A stretch of 64,000 nt of DNA, taken from assembly GCA_004010835.2 (NCBI GenBank), contig CP030868.2:1364001-1428000 (forward strand), given 5' to 3'. The stretch comes from Oenococcus sp. UCMA 16435 (lineage in GTDB: Bacteria; Bacillota; Bacilli; Lactobacillales; Lactobacillaceae). Below the pieces are notes generated by a model, which worked only from the letters and a program-made list of their open reading frames with translations, searched no databases and was not told the origin of the DNA. The stretch's first letter is position 1. Each line of letters opens with the position of its first letter. Below, piece by piece: positions 1-7,947 of the stretch. Both the position numbers and the translations under genes were made by a program.

Positions 1-2
1 GT

Positions 3-425
3 CGTTTTCAATTGGCTGCCATTCGAATTTTGGCGAGCATGATTGATTTAATTGTTGTCTATTTACCTTTTCAAATCCTCTGTTTTTTTATTTTTAAAGA
101 TCAGTTGCTTTTAGCAGTTTTTTTCGGTGAATTATTGTTTGTTATTTATAATGCAGTTCTTGTTAGTTTAAAAAATGGTCGGACAATCGGAAAGTATTTT
201 GCTAAAATCAGGGTTTTTAACGATAATAGTGAAAAAAATTCAGCAAATGCGCTTCGAGAGTTTTGTAAGCTGCTTTATTTTGTCTCTTTTCCTTTCGGAT
301 TGTTTTTTCTGCTTATTTCACTTTTTCTTCTATTAACAACCGGTAGGGCTCTTCATGATTTTCTTGGTCAAAGTCGAATTGTTTCCGATAGAGAATATAA
401 AAGGATTGTTGCGACAAATGAATGA
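3..425 (+). CDS. RDD family membrane protein, 5' end cut off by the window
   Basis: The reading frame is open from the first complete codon, so the true start lies before the window. About 140 residues are visible. The RDD hallmarks are present: an Arg near the start followed by an Asp in the first membrane segment (RILASMIDLIVV), a central GRTIGKYFAKIRV motif and a late GRALHDFLGQSRIV motif. Three hydrophobic stretches fit integral membrane location. RDD proteins have mostly unknown roles; some are linked to ion or solute transport. The stop overlaps the start of the next small gene (ATGA type), so the two are probably co-translated. Confidence 0.75.
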   Translation, partial: RFQLAAIRILASMIDLIVVYLPFQILCFFIFKDQLLLAVFFGELLFVIYNAVLVSLKNGRTIGKYFAKIRVFNDNSEKNSANALREFCKLLYFVSFPFGLFFLLISLFLLLTTGRALHDFLGQSRIVSDREYKRIVATNE

Positions 426-699
426 TCTTATCAATAAACAATATTTAGCTCATATTCCAACTCTGCCTCTATTGGCTGTACTACTTATTACAATTTTTTT
501 GGCTTATTATCTGCCTTATCATTTTCGTGATGTTTACGATCCAGTCCCGATTACCAAATTTTATGCTTTGTATTTGATTGTAATTTTGCTTGCAAATCTA
601 ATTATTTTCCATGTTCGTTGGATTTTGGTATTGGGAATTTATTTAATGGGAATACTGATTCTAGTTTTTCGTTCTAACCATTATTTTTACAAACGATAA
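418..699 (+). CDS. Small hypothetical membrane protein (93 aa)
   Basis: I start this at the ATG at 418, which overlaps the stop of the RDD gene; a longer upstream reading would lie inside that gene. An AAAGG lies about 12 bases ahead. The protein has two or three hydrophobic segments (about residues 15-33 and 47-85) and a basic tail (RSNHYFYKR). I recognise no family. The overlap suggests it works with, or is at least made together with, the RDD protein. Confidence 0.6.
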   Translation: MNDLINKQYLAHIPTLPLLAVLLITIFLAYYLPYHFRDVYDPVPITKFYALYLIVILLANLIIFHVRWILVLGIYLMGILILVFRSNHYFYKR

Positions 700-715
700 T
701 TTTTTTAATTAAAAC

Positions 716-729
716 CTAAAACGTTTTAG
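716..729. promoter_or_regulatory. Perfect 14-bp palindrome, probable LacI-family operator
   Basis: CTAAAACGTTTTAG is a perfect palindrome with a central CG, the usual form of LacI/GalR-family operators. It sits 26 bases before the GH65 start and is the only strong dyad upstream of the sugar operon. The LacI-type regulator encoded at the end of the same operon is the obvious candidate to bind it. Confidence 0.6.
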
Positions 730-754
730 TAAAAGTATCACAAGGAAGTTGATT

Positions 755-3094
755 ATGACGAAAACTCTAATGAAATATCAACAAAATCAGCCCTGGACTA
801 TTCGAGAAAAATCATTTGATAATAATTTTTTGAGTAAAGCAGAGTCAATTTTTGCACTTGGCAATGGTTATTTGGGTGTTAGATCTGTTTTTGAGGAGAG
901 CTACATCGGTGAAAAACGAGATATGTTTGTCTCCGGTACTTTTGACAGGTTTGATAAAAGCGAGGCGACAGAATTACCGAATATACCCGATTTTATTCAA
1001 ATGGAATTTGTTATTAATGGTCGGAATCTTGATTTAAATTTAGGGGAAATTACTCAATATTCATTCAGCCTTAATTTAAAAAATGGACAGCTAATTCGTC
1101 ATTTTATTTGGAAATTTGGCGATATTCATTTAGAGTTTAATTTTCGTCGATTTGTTAGTTTTAATGATCTTCATTTGCTTGGCCAGGAAGTGACAATCAA
1201 GAATCTTGCCGGGGATACAAGTTTTCAGTTAAAGTCGGGAATTGATGGACAACTTACAAATTCTGGTAGTCAGCATTTTGCCGAGGGAACAAAAGATCAA
1301 GAAAAAAACCGAATTTTACAGATGGTATCAACAACTGCACAATCGAAAATTGATTTTGTCCAATCTACAATTCATGATTTTTCTGATCAATCGTTGATTG
1401 ATAAAACACGGATTGAAATTTCCCGTCGGCAAATTCATAAACTTTATTGGTTTCATTTAAAAAATAATCAAAGAACCACAATTAGCAAATTTTCGAATGT
1501 TTATACTTCGATAGATCATGATCTTAATCAGAAAACAGTTGAATATATGATTAGTGTTTCTGCCAATGTGCTAAATCTCGATGTTAAGAAGGGCTTTGAT
1601 TCTTTGCTTAAAGAATCTGCTTTGGCTTGGGAAGAAAAAGTTTGGCGCGATTATCCAATTGAAATTGAGTCGACAGATTTCACGGACCAATTGGCTTTGA
1701 ATTTTGCAAGATATCATTTGCATATCATGGTTCCAAAACATGACGAACGTATGAGCATTGCAGCAAAAGGTTTATCCGGCGAAGGGTATAAAGGCCATAC
1801 TGCTTGGGATACAGATATTTTTATGCTCCCTTATTTCACGATGACTTACCCGAAAATTGCAAGAAAGTTACTTTCATACCGTTACTTGGGTTTGAGCGGA
1901 GCCCATAAAAAGGCTGCTCTGAACCATTATCAAGGTGCCCAGTATCCTTGGGAGTCGGCTTGGCCTTCGGATGGAGAGGTGGCTCCGGTTTGGGGAGCAG
2001 CGGATATCGTTACCGGAAAACCAACAAAAATTTGGTCCGGTTTTATCGAACAGCATATCAGCAGCGATGTTGCTTTTGGTGTTAAACAATATATTGACGC
2101 AACTTCTGATCTTAGATTCGCTAAATTCGAGGGTTATGAAGTTATTTTTGATACCGCAAAATTTTGGGCCAGCCGCTTGGAATATAACACAATTAAAGAT
2201 CGTTATGAAATCAACGATGTGGTTGGCCTGGACGAGTACAAGGAGCATGTTAATAACAATGCTTTTACAAATTATTCGGCGGCTTGGAATATTGCTGTTG
2301 CTATTATGCTATATGAAAAAATAAAGCGACATGATCCAAAGAGTTTTAGTCGACTAAACAAAAAACTCGATCTTGATAAAACTTACCATCAATGGATAGA
2401 AAAACTTCCAAAAATGTATTTGCCCAAGGCGAATAAAGACAACGTCCTTCCACAAGACGATAGTTATCTTTCAAAAAAAATTTTAGATTTAACGCCTTAT
2501 TTAAAGGATGATGCCGTCGGAACTCTATTTCATGATTATAATCTGGATCAGGTTAACAATATGCAAATTACCAAGCAGGCTGATGTTATCCTGCTATTCT
2601 GCTTGTTTGAAAATTTATTTTCTCCAGATGTCCAAGAAGCGAGTTGGGATTATTATCTTCCTAAAACAATGCACGATTCCTCTTTATCCCTTTCAACTCA
2701 TGTTATTTTAGCAGTCGATTTAGGAAGGAATTCGGAAGCTTATCAATTATTTCAAAAAGCAAAAAATATCGATTTGGGTCCTTATATGAATTCTTCAAAT
2801 GACGGAATTCATGCTGCTTCTTTGGGTGGAATTTGGAATGCTGTTGTTGAAGGGTTTGGTGGTTTACGGGTAATTGACGGAAAACTCAGGATTGAGCCGC
2901 ATTTACCAAAAGAATGGAATTTGTTGGATTATCGAATTAACTGGCATGGAGCAAGATTACAAATTAAAGAAACAAAAGAAGACTTTACGGTTATTTTTCT
3001 CGATTCAGATCATTTGGATCAAATAGTTGAATTTATTTCAAAAGGTGAAGAGTATCAAGTCAAAGTGGAAGGTTCGATTCGAATAAAACTTTGA
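755..3094 (+). CDS. Glycoside hydrolase family 65 disaccharide phosphorylase (maltose-phosphorylase-like)
   Basis: A 779-residue GH65 protein that should split a glucose disaccharide with phosphate into beta-glucose 1-phosphate and glucose in the cytoplasm. The start is the ATG at 755, 7 bases after AAGGAA; the TTG at 749 touches the ribosome site. The central catalytic barrel shows GEGYKGHTAWDTDIFMLPYF and, near residue 494, GLDEYKEHVNNNAFTN, where the Glu matches the family's general acid (Glu487 in the L. brevis enzyme). Length fits maltose, trehalose, kojibiose or nigerose phosphorylases; sequence alone does not fix the substrate. The binding protein, two permeases and LacI regulator downstream make it the intracellular enzyme of a disaccharide uptake operon. 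No beta-phosphoglucomutase gene is present, although that enzyme normally partners GH65. Confidence 0.85.
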   Translation: MTKTLMKYQQNQPWTIREKSFDNNFLSKAESIFALGNGYLGVRSVFEESYIGEKRDMFVSGTFDRFDKSEATELPNIPDFIQMEFVINGRNLDLNLGEITQYSFSLNLKNGQLIRHFIWKFGDIHLEFNFRRFVSFNDLHLLGQEVTIKNLAGDTSFQLKSGIDGQLTNSGSQHFAEGTKDQEKNRILQMVSTTAQSKIDFVQSTIHDFSDQSLIDKTRIEISRRQIHKLYWFHLKNNQRTTISKFSNVYTSIDHDLNQKTVEYMISVSANVLNLDVKKGFDSLLKESALAWEEKVWRDYPIEIESTDFTDQLALNFARYHLHIMVPKHDERMSIAAKGLSGEGYKGHTAWDTDIFMLPYFTMTYPKIARKLLSYRYLGLSGAHKKAALNHYQGAQYPWESAWPSDGEVAPVWGAADIVTGKPTKIWSGFIEQHISSDVAFGVKQYIDATSDLRFAKFEGYEVIFDTAKFWASRLEYNTIKDRYEINDVVGLDEYKEHVNNNAFTNYSAAWNIAVAIMLYEKIKRHDPKSFSRLNKKLDLDKTYHQWIEKLPKMYLPKANKDNVLPQDDSYLSKKILDLTPYLKDDAVGTLFHDYNLDQVNNMQITKQADVILLFCLFENLFSPDVQEASWDYYLPKTMHDSSLSLSTHVILAVDLGRNSEAYQLFQKAKNIDLGPYMNSSNDGIHAASLGGIWNAVVEGFGGLRVIDGKLRIEPHLPKEWNLLDYRINWHGARLQIKETKEDFTVIFLDSDHLDQIVEFISKGEEYQVKVEGSIRIKL

Positions 3095-3112
3095 CAAGGG
3101 AGGGATTTAATT

Positions 3113-4387
3113 ATGAAAAAGTTTGCAAAGATTATTAATCTTGGAGCAGTCTCTTTAACGGCCGCCGGCATATTTTCAGGAACAAGTCTTTTATTTGGAC
3201 GGAACGCTTTTGCAGCACAGCCCTACAAAGGGAAAACAATTAAAATTGGCGTTTGGATTGGTTCCGATTTGGAACAAACTGGTCTGAATAAATTGATTAA
3301 AGGTTTTGAAAAGAAAGAAGGGGCGAAAGTAACTGAAAAAGTCTATACGAATTTTCAGACTCAAATTCAAGCTGATTTTTCAGCCCGAAAAGCACCTGAC
3401 GTTTTCTATATGGACTCGTCTCTTTATCCTTGGTTTATCAGCCAAGGGGTTCTGGCCAAGTTACCAAAGAAACAGATGCAATCAACAAAGTTTTATAAAA
3501 ATTTGATCGATGCTTTTACAAGTAAAGGAAAACTATATGGCGTGCCAAAAGATAATTCAACTTTGGGTTTGCTGGTTAACAAGGATATGTTTAAAAAAGT
3601 CGGCGTTGATCCAAAAACAATTCCAACGTCATACAGTGGCTTAATCAAGTGGCTTCCGGGATTTCAAGCCAAACTTAACAAGGCTTATGGCAAAGGAAAA
3701 GTTACGGCAATGACTTATGACCAGGATATGGCTAGAAATTTGGCAATCATGATTGCAGATGGCGGTAAACCAATTAAAAAGAATGGCAAAGCTAATTTGG
3801 CGTCGGCCAAAGTTGTTAAAAATCTTGATCTTTATAAAAAACTTGTCAATACCGGAGCTGTTGCGACGGCAAAAGATTTAGGATCAGGAGACAACGGAAC
3901 AGCTTTCGGAACCGGCAAAGTGGCTATGACCGAGGAGGGCAATTGGACTTATCAGGTACAAAAGAAGCAGTATAAGACAAATTTTGAAGTTTTGCCAATG
4001 CCTACCTATCAAGGTAAACAGCGCGGCATGATTTTCACAGTTGGTTGGGGAGAAAATGCTGAATCGACAAACAAGAAACTGGATAATGCTTGGATCGCTT
4101 ATGTAACAAGTAAAAAAGAGATGTCTATTTGGGCTAAGACCGTTGGCGTTATGCCGAGCCGTCCTGATGTTGCTAAAGCGATTAAATTGACCAAGGATTC
4201 TAATCTGGATACTTGGCTGAAGGCTACTAAGTATTCAACTGTTTGGCAGGAAGGCAATACATTAACGACAATTAATACTTCTTACCAGAACTTTATCAGT
4301 GATGCTATGAACGGGAAAATGACAATCAAACAAGCAATGATAAAAGCCGACAAACAGGCGAATGCGGCAATCTCTAATTCAAAATGA
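3113..4387 (+). CDS. Sugar ABC transporter substrate-binding protein without a lipobox
   Basis: A 424-residue extracellular solute-binding protein of the maltose/oligosaccharide type (SBP family 1). A strong AGGGAGG precedes the ATG. Residues 1-35 form a signal peptide ending NAFA-AQ, a signal peptidase I site. The mature part carries family features such as APDVFYMDSSLYPWF and AMTEEGNWTYQ. There is no cysteine anywhere in the protein, so it cannot be a lipoprotein, the usual way Gram-positive binding proteins stay at the membrane. It probably captures the disaccharide cleaved by the GH65 enzyme and delivers it to the next two permeases. The ATPase is not in this operon and is probably a shared MsmK-type subunit. 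Confidence 0.85.
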   Translation: MKKFAKIINLGAVSLTAAGIFSGTSLLFGRNAFAAQPYKGKTIKIGVWIGSDLEQTGLNKLIKGFEKKEGAKVTEKVYTNFQTQIQADFSARKAPDVFYMDSSLYPWFISQGVLAKLPKKQMQSTKFYKNLIDAFTSKGKLYGVPKDNSTLGLLVNKDMFKKVGVDPKTIPTSYSGLIKWLPGFQAKLNKAYGKGKVTAMTYDQDMARNLAIMIADGGKPIKKNGKANLASAKVVKNLDLYKKLVNTGAVATAKDLGSGDNGTAFGTGKVAMTEEGNWTYQVQKKQYKTNFEVLPMPTYQGKQRGMIFTVGWGENAESTNKKLDNAWIAYVTSKKEMSIWAKTVGVMPSRPDVAKAIKLTKDSNLDTWLKATKYSTVWQEGNTLTTINTSYQNFISDAMNGKMTIKQAMIKADKQANAAISNSK

Positions 4388-4477
4388 AATAATTTCCATT
4401 AAAAAATCGCAGAAGTGGATTTAGTAATAGTTTTTTGAAGAGTTTTTTTGCTAAAAACATTTTTAGAAAGGGACGAA

Positions 4478-5410
4478 ATGGCTTCCAACGTAGGATATCG
4501 TAAACAGCCAAAAGCAGGAAAAAAACGTCGCAATCGGGAGACTCGACAGGCTTATTTATTTCTGACGCCGGCCCTAATTATTATCATAATGTTTTTTGTT
4601 GCTGCAATTGCTTTTGCTTTGTTCATGTCTTTTAACAAAGTTAATATGTTTTCCCAACAGTTTAAATTCATCGGTTTTAAGAATTATTTAAATGCTTTTT
4701 CAGACAAGGTTGCTTTAAAGGCTTTATCAAATACGGCTTTATTCAGTTTTATCGTTGTTCCTTTGCAAACTCTTATTGCGTTGGTTATTGCCTATGGCTT
4801 AAGCTCACGCGCTGTCAAATTTAAAAAGACTTTTCGGTTGATTTATTTTCTGCCAACTTTGACGTCAAGCGCTGCTTTGACATTGATTTTTATGTTTATT
4901 TTCAATATTGCCGGACCATTGAATAATTTCTTTATGTCGATTGATCTTTATAGCAAACCGATTAATTTTCTGCAGAATCCGGCTTATTCTCTGAAGGTCA
5001 TTATGGTGATGAATATTTGGTCGACGGTTCCGACTTACATGACTATTTATCTTGCTTCTTTGGTTGATTTGCCAGAATCTTTTTATGAAGCAGCCGAAAT
5101 GGATGGTGCGACTTCGTGGGATAAACTACGTTATATAACTGTCCCTTATTTGCGGCCGATTACAACCTATGTTCTCTTGACAGGAATTATTGGAACTTTC
5201 CAGATGTTCGATCAGGCTTTTATTTTTTCAAATGGTTCTGGTGGACCAAATAATTCGACTTTAACACTTGCTTTAATGATTTATAACTATGCTTTTGGTT
5301 CCTTAAATACAATGGGTTACGCCTGTGCCCTGGCAATTTTATTGACAATTATTATTTTTGTAGTCAGTCGATTGGCAGAAAAAATTAATGGAGGAAACGG
5401 GTTGCAGTAG
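4478..5410 (+). CDS. Sugar ABC transporter permease, MalF-like
   Basis: A 310-residue inner-membrane permease. The start is the ATG at 4478 behind AAAGGGA; a TTG 30 bases upstream is less likely. A basic N-terminus (KAGKKRRNRETR) is followed by six predicted membrane helices. The cytoplasmic loop that docks the ATPase is clear: YEAAEMDGATSWDKLRYITVPYLRP, the EAA motif. It forms the transport channel with the next permease. Confidence 0.88.
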   Translation: MASNVGYRKQPKAGKKRRNRETRQAYLFLTPALIIIIMFFVAAIAFALFMSFNKVNMFSQQFKFIGFKNYLNAFSDKVALKALSNTALFSFIVVPLQTLIALVIAYGLSSRAVKFKKTFRLIYFLPTLTSSAALTLIFMFIFNIAGPLNNFFMSIDLYSKPINFLQNPAYSLKVIMVMNIWSTVPTYMTIYLASLVDLPESFYEAAEMDGATSWDKLRYITVPYLRPITTYVLLTGIIGTFQMFDQAFIFSNGSGGPNNSTLTLALMIYNYAFGSLNTMGYACALAILLTIIIFVVSRLAEKINGGNGLQ

Positions 5411-5423
5411 GGAGGCGGTCAGC

Positions 5424-6254
5424 ATGAGAGAAAAATCCAAAATTTTAAAAACAATTTTGTATATTGTTTTAATCCTGTATGCGGTTATCACTTTTTATCC
5501 TTTTCTTTGGGCACTGGCGGCCTCCTTTAAACCGCTAAAAGAAATTGTTTCCGGTGATCCGAGTATTATTCCAAAGCATGCTACTTTGGCAAGTTACGAA
5601 TATATTTTTGGTGCTTCGTCTTTGTTTACCCGCTGGTTTATTAATTCCGTGATTGTTTCTACGGTTGGAACCGTAATCAACATTTTTTTAAATACGATGG
5701 CCGGTTATGCGCTTGCCAGACTGGACTTTCCTGGACGCCAGCGAATTTATTACGCTTTTTTGGCCTTTATGATGGTTCCGGTGCAGGTCTTGTTGATTCC
5801 CAATTTTTTGATTTTATCAAAAATGGGGTTGCTTGATACATTGACTTCCCTAGTCCTGCCGGCTGCAATCAACATTGGAAACATTTTTATGATGCGCCAG
5901 TTCTTCTTGAGCTTTCCAAAGGATATCGAAGAAGCTGCTGAAGTTGACGGCCTTGGCCGCTTTGCTACGTTCTTTAGGATTGTGATGCCTTTGGCTCGCC
6001 CTTCGATTGCTACGCAGGCCGTCTTTACTTTTATGGGTTTTTGGAACAATTTCATGGCGCCGATGCTTTATATTTCAACACCATCAAAATATACTTTAAC
6101 GCTTGGCTTGCAGACTTTCGTTAGCCAACAATCCGGCATTCGTTGGGACCATTCGATGGCAGCCAGTATTATTTCGATACTGCCGATTATCGTGCTTTAC
6201 ATTATTTTCAACGGTTATTTTCTGCAGGGCGTTAGAATGGATGGAGAAAAATAG
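5424..6254 (+). CDS. Sugar ABC transporter permease, MalG-like
   Basis: A 276-residue permease. The start is the ATG at 5424, 8 bases after AGGGAGG; longer readings overlap the upstream gene. Six membrane helices and the EAA loop IEEAAEVDGLGRFATFFRIVMPLARP mark it as the MalG-type partner, and the C-terminus (NGYFLQGVRMDGEK) is typical. It lies 13 bases after the MalF-like gene. Confidence 0.88.
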   Translation: MREKSKILKTILYIVLILYAVITFYPFLWALAASFKPLKEIVSGDPSIIPKHATLASYEYIFGASSLFTRWFINSVIVSTVGTVINIFLNTMAGYALARLDFPGRQRIYYAFLAFMMVPVQVLLIPNFLILSKMGLLDTLTSLVLPAAINIGNIFMMRQFFLSFPKDIEEAAEVDGLGRFATFFRIVMPLARPSIATQAVFTFMGFWNNFMAPMLYISTPSKYTLTLGLQTFVSQQSGIRWDHSMAASIISILPIIVLYIIFNGYFLQGVRMDGEK

Positions 6255-6256
6255 AC

Positions 6257-6290
6257 GGCCACTTTTGTTTTAATTGGTTAAAGTCCTTTT
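6257..6290 (+). terminator. Weak intrinsic terminator after the permease gene
   Basis: GG..ACTTT pairs with AAAGTCC (7 pairs with a two-base bulge) followed by TTTT. It would partly separate the transport operon from the lacI gene. Confidence 0.35.
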
Positions 6291-6329
6291 AATAATATTG
6301 ATTATTTTCTTAAAAAGAGGTATTTGTGT

Positions 6330-6374
6330 ATGGAAACACAAAGTTATAGTAAACTGTTGAATACTGATGAATAA
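6330..6374 (+). CDS. Possible 14-codon leader ORF overlapping the lacI start
   Basis: AAAGAGG at 6314-6320 stands 9 bases before an ATG that opens a 14-codon frame, METQSYSKLLNTDE. Its stop falls just inside the following regulator gene, whose ATG (6367) has no ribosome site of its own. A 7-bp hairpin (TTTGTGT / ACACAAA, 6323-6342) encloses the leader start. This suggests that the regulator is translated by coupling to the leader. The evidence is only sequence layout. Confidence 0.4.
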   Translation: METQSYSKLLNTDE

Positions 6375-7401
6375 AAAAATCACGATTAAAAACGTGGCGC
6401 AAGCAGCAAATGTTTCCGTGGCGACGGTTTCCCATGTTCTTAACAATTATCCCGATATTAGTGAAAAAACAAAAAGAAAAGTTAACCAAGTCGTTGAACG
6501 TTTGGGCTATTTGCCTAATATCGCTGCCAGATCTTTGGCCTATAAAAAACAAAAAACAATTGCTCTGATTCTTAATGAAATTGATATTTCCAAAAAAGTT
6601 TCTTTACCTGCCGAAGTATCATTGGGAGTTTTTGATTTTTGTGACGAGATTGCTGCCCAGTATGTTTTTTATGCAACAACTTTAAAAGAGCAGAAAGAAA
6701 AAAGTTTCAAACAATTCTGTCAGGAGCACAACATTACAGGAGCAGTTGTCCAGGGATTGAAAATAACCGATCCTTATTATGAAGAAATTCAGTCGACTGA
6801 TTTTCCAACTGTTTTGATTGATTTGGAAAATAATAATCCGAAAATTGGATCGATTGGAATTGATAACCGTGCAGCCGGAATGGAAATTACTGATTTTTTA
6901 ATTGATAATGGTCATCGACAAATCGGCATGATTAACGGGTCAAAATATGCCAGCGTTTCTTTACAGCGCCAACTTGGCTATCAGGATGCTCTAACTAAAC
7001 ACAGTATTGCTATTAATAAAGAGCTTGTTGAGTTTGCTGATTTTAGCGAATCACTAGCTTATGAAAAAACAAAACGGCTTTTGTCATTGCATCCTGAGAT
7101 TACGGCAATTTTTTCTGCCAGTGATTTGATGGCGCTTGGCGTGATTAAAGCAGCTAAAGAATTGGGTCGTGTTTTGCCAAAGGATTTATCGGTTTTTGCT
7201 TTTGACAATATTGCAGTTTCTGAATTCTTGTTTCCAAGTCTTTCGACAGTCGAGCAGAACATGCGCGGAGTTGCTTACCAAGCAGCCAAATTATTAGATG
7301 ATATTATTGATAATAATCACGATCATTCTTGGAATGTAAAATCTGATTATGAATTAGTAATCAGAGAATCGGTTATTCATAGATTTAAAACAATTAGTTA
7401 A
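6367..7401 (+). CDS. LacI-family transcriptional regulator
   Basis: A 344-residue repressor. Residues 3-50 are a LacI helix-turn-helix (ITIKNVAQAANVSVATVSHVLNN) and hinge (LGYLPNIAARSLA); the rest is a periplasmic-binding-protein-like sugar sensor (TAIFSASDLMALGVIKAAKELG, LSVFAFDNIAVSEFLFPSLSTVEQ). It is the likely repressor of the GH65/ABC operon through the palindrome at 716-729. No ribosome site lies close to the ATG; see the leader ORF at 6330. Confidence 0.85.
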   Translation: MNKKITIKNVAQAANVSVATVSHVLNNYPDISEKTKRKVNQVVERLGYLPNIAARSLAYKKQKTIALILNEIDISKKVSLPAEVSLGVFDFCDEIAAQYVFYATTLKEQKEKSFKQFCQEHNITGAVVQGLKITDPYYEEIQSTDFPTVLIDLENNNPKIGSIGIDNRAAGMEITDFLIDNGHRQIGMINGSKYASVSLQRQLGYQDALTKHSIAINKELVEFADFSESLAYEKTKRLLSLHPEITAIFSASDLMALGVIKAAKELGRVLPKDLSVFAFDNIAVSEFLFPSLSTVEQNMRGVAYQAAKLLDDIIDNNHDHSWNVKSDYELVIRESVIHRFKTIS

Positions 7402-7417
7402 TTTAAAAAAATTATTT

Positions 7418-7450
7418 AGGATCTCAACGTTATTTTTTGAGGTCCTTTTA
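7418..7450 (+). terminator. Intrinsic terminator after lacI
   Basis: AGGATCTCAA pairs with TTGAGGTCCT (one G-T wobble), followed by a T run. It ends the sugar-regulator transcript. Confidence 0.7.
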
Positions 7451-7547
7451 TATATTATTTAATTAGATTACGTATCTCATTTTCAGTTTTATATCTTTAC
7501 TGATACTTTTGGTAGATAAATTAAGGGATAAATAATTCTTAAAATGT

Positions 7548-7575
7548 TTGCAAGTTATTAATTTTCTTTTAGAAT
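7548..7575 (+). promoter_or_regulatory. Promoter with its -10 box 6 bases before an ATG
   Basis: TTGCAA, 16 bases, TAGAAT. Transcription would start at or next to the ATG at 7582, so the following mRNA may be leaderless. Confidence 0.5.
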
Positions 7576-7581
7576 AGAGGA

Positions 7582-7815
7582 ATGGCACAGACACGTAAAC
7601 AAGAAATTCGTAAACAGATACGCAGAGCGCAAAACAAACCAACTCCCGAAGAAATTCTCGCACAGCGTTCGCTTATTGCCCGTCGGCGAGTTGCCGACAC
7701 AAGCGCAAAATCAAAAAAGAAAAGTCGTTTTGATTATATAACAATTACAATGGCAATTTTAATGGCAACTATTACCGTTTTTGGAATCGTAATCGGATTG
7801 TTGACCGTCTTCTAA
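7582..7815 (+). CDS. Small basic protein with one C-terminal membrane helix (77 aa)
   Basis: Unknown function. The first 50 residues are highly basic and charged (QTRKQEIRKQIRRAQ, RRRVADTSAKSKKKSR) and are followed by a single membrane helix (ITITMAILMATITVFGIVIGLL), so it should sit with a positive cytoplasmic domain at the membrane. AGAGG lies only one base before the ATG, too close for a normal ribosome site, and a -10 box ends 6 bases upstream. Its last codons overlap the -35 box of the pyr promoter. Confidence 0.6.
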   Translation: MAQTRKQEIRKQIRRAQNKPTPEEILAQRSLIARRRVADTSAKSKKKSRFDYITITMAILMATITVFGIVIGLLTVF

Positions 7816-7828
7816 TTTTGTGTATAAT
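7801..7828 (+). promoter_or_regulatory. Strong promoter of the pyr operon
   Basis: TTGACC, 16 bases, TATAAT: near-consensus. The -35 box lies in the end of the preceding gene. The start point is expected around 7834-7836, right at the ATG of the leader ORF. Confidence 0.75.
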
Positions 7829-7833
7829 TCTTA

Positions 7834-7911
7834 ATGATGCTAGCGCATTGCAAACAAACAATTAATATCAATTCGTTTCGGAAAACAACTTCTAAGTCTT
7901 CGTTGATTTAG
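7834..7911 (+). CDS. Candidate pyr leader peptide (25 codons)
   Basis: An ATG ATG pair at 7834/7837 opens a 25-codon frame (beginning MMLAHCKQ) at the predicted transcription start; no ribosome site precedes it, so any translation would be leaderless. The TAG stop (7909-7911) lies inside the 3' arm of the terminator hairpin at 7883-7920. A ribosome reaching the end would therefore disrupt the terminator. This is the layout expected for pyrBI-type coupling. No PyrR-binding consensus was found in the leader. Translation is inferred, not shown. Confidence 0.45.
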   Translation: MMLAHCKQTININSFRKTTSKSSLI

Positions 7912-7924
7912 GAGTTGTTTTTTT
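7883..7924 (+). terminator. Attenuator hairpin before pyrB
   Basis: AAACAACTTCTAAGTC (7883-7898) pairs over 16 positions, two of them G-U, with GATTTAGGAGTTGTTT (7905-7920) around a 6-base loop, followed by seven Ts. It lies between promoter and pyrB, so it must be bypassed for the operon to be expressed. Confidence 0.8.
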
Positions 7925-7947
7925 ATGCACGAAAAAAGGAGAATAAA

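Noticed and set aside
1874..2248. 124-aa minus-strand ORF inside the GH65 gene
   Set aside because: Antisense shadow of a well-supported enzyme.
7463..7663. 66-aa minus-strand ORF between lacI and the pyr operon
   Set aside because: No ribosome site, low-complexity sequence, overlaps the promoter and start of the 77-aa gene on the other strand.
7829..7947. PyrR-binding attenuator loop in the pyr leader
   Set aside because: No match to the PyrR consensus loop and no anti-antiterminator stem carrying it.
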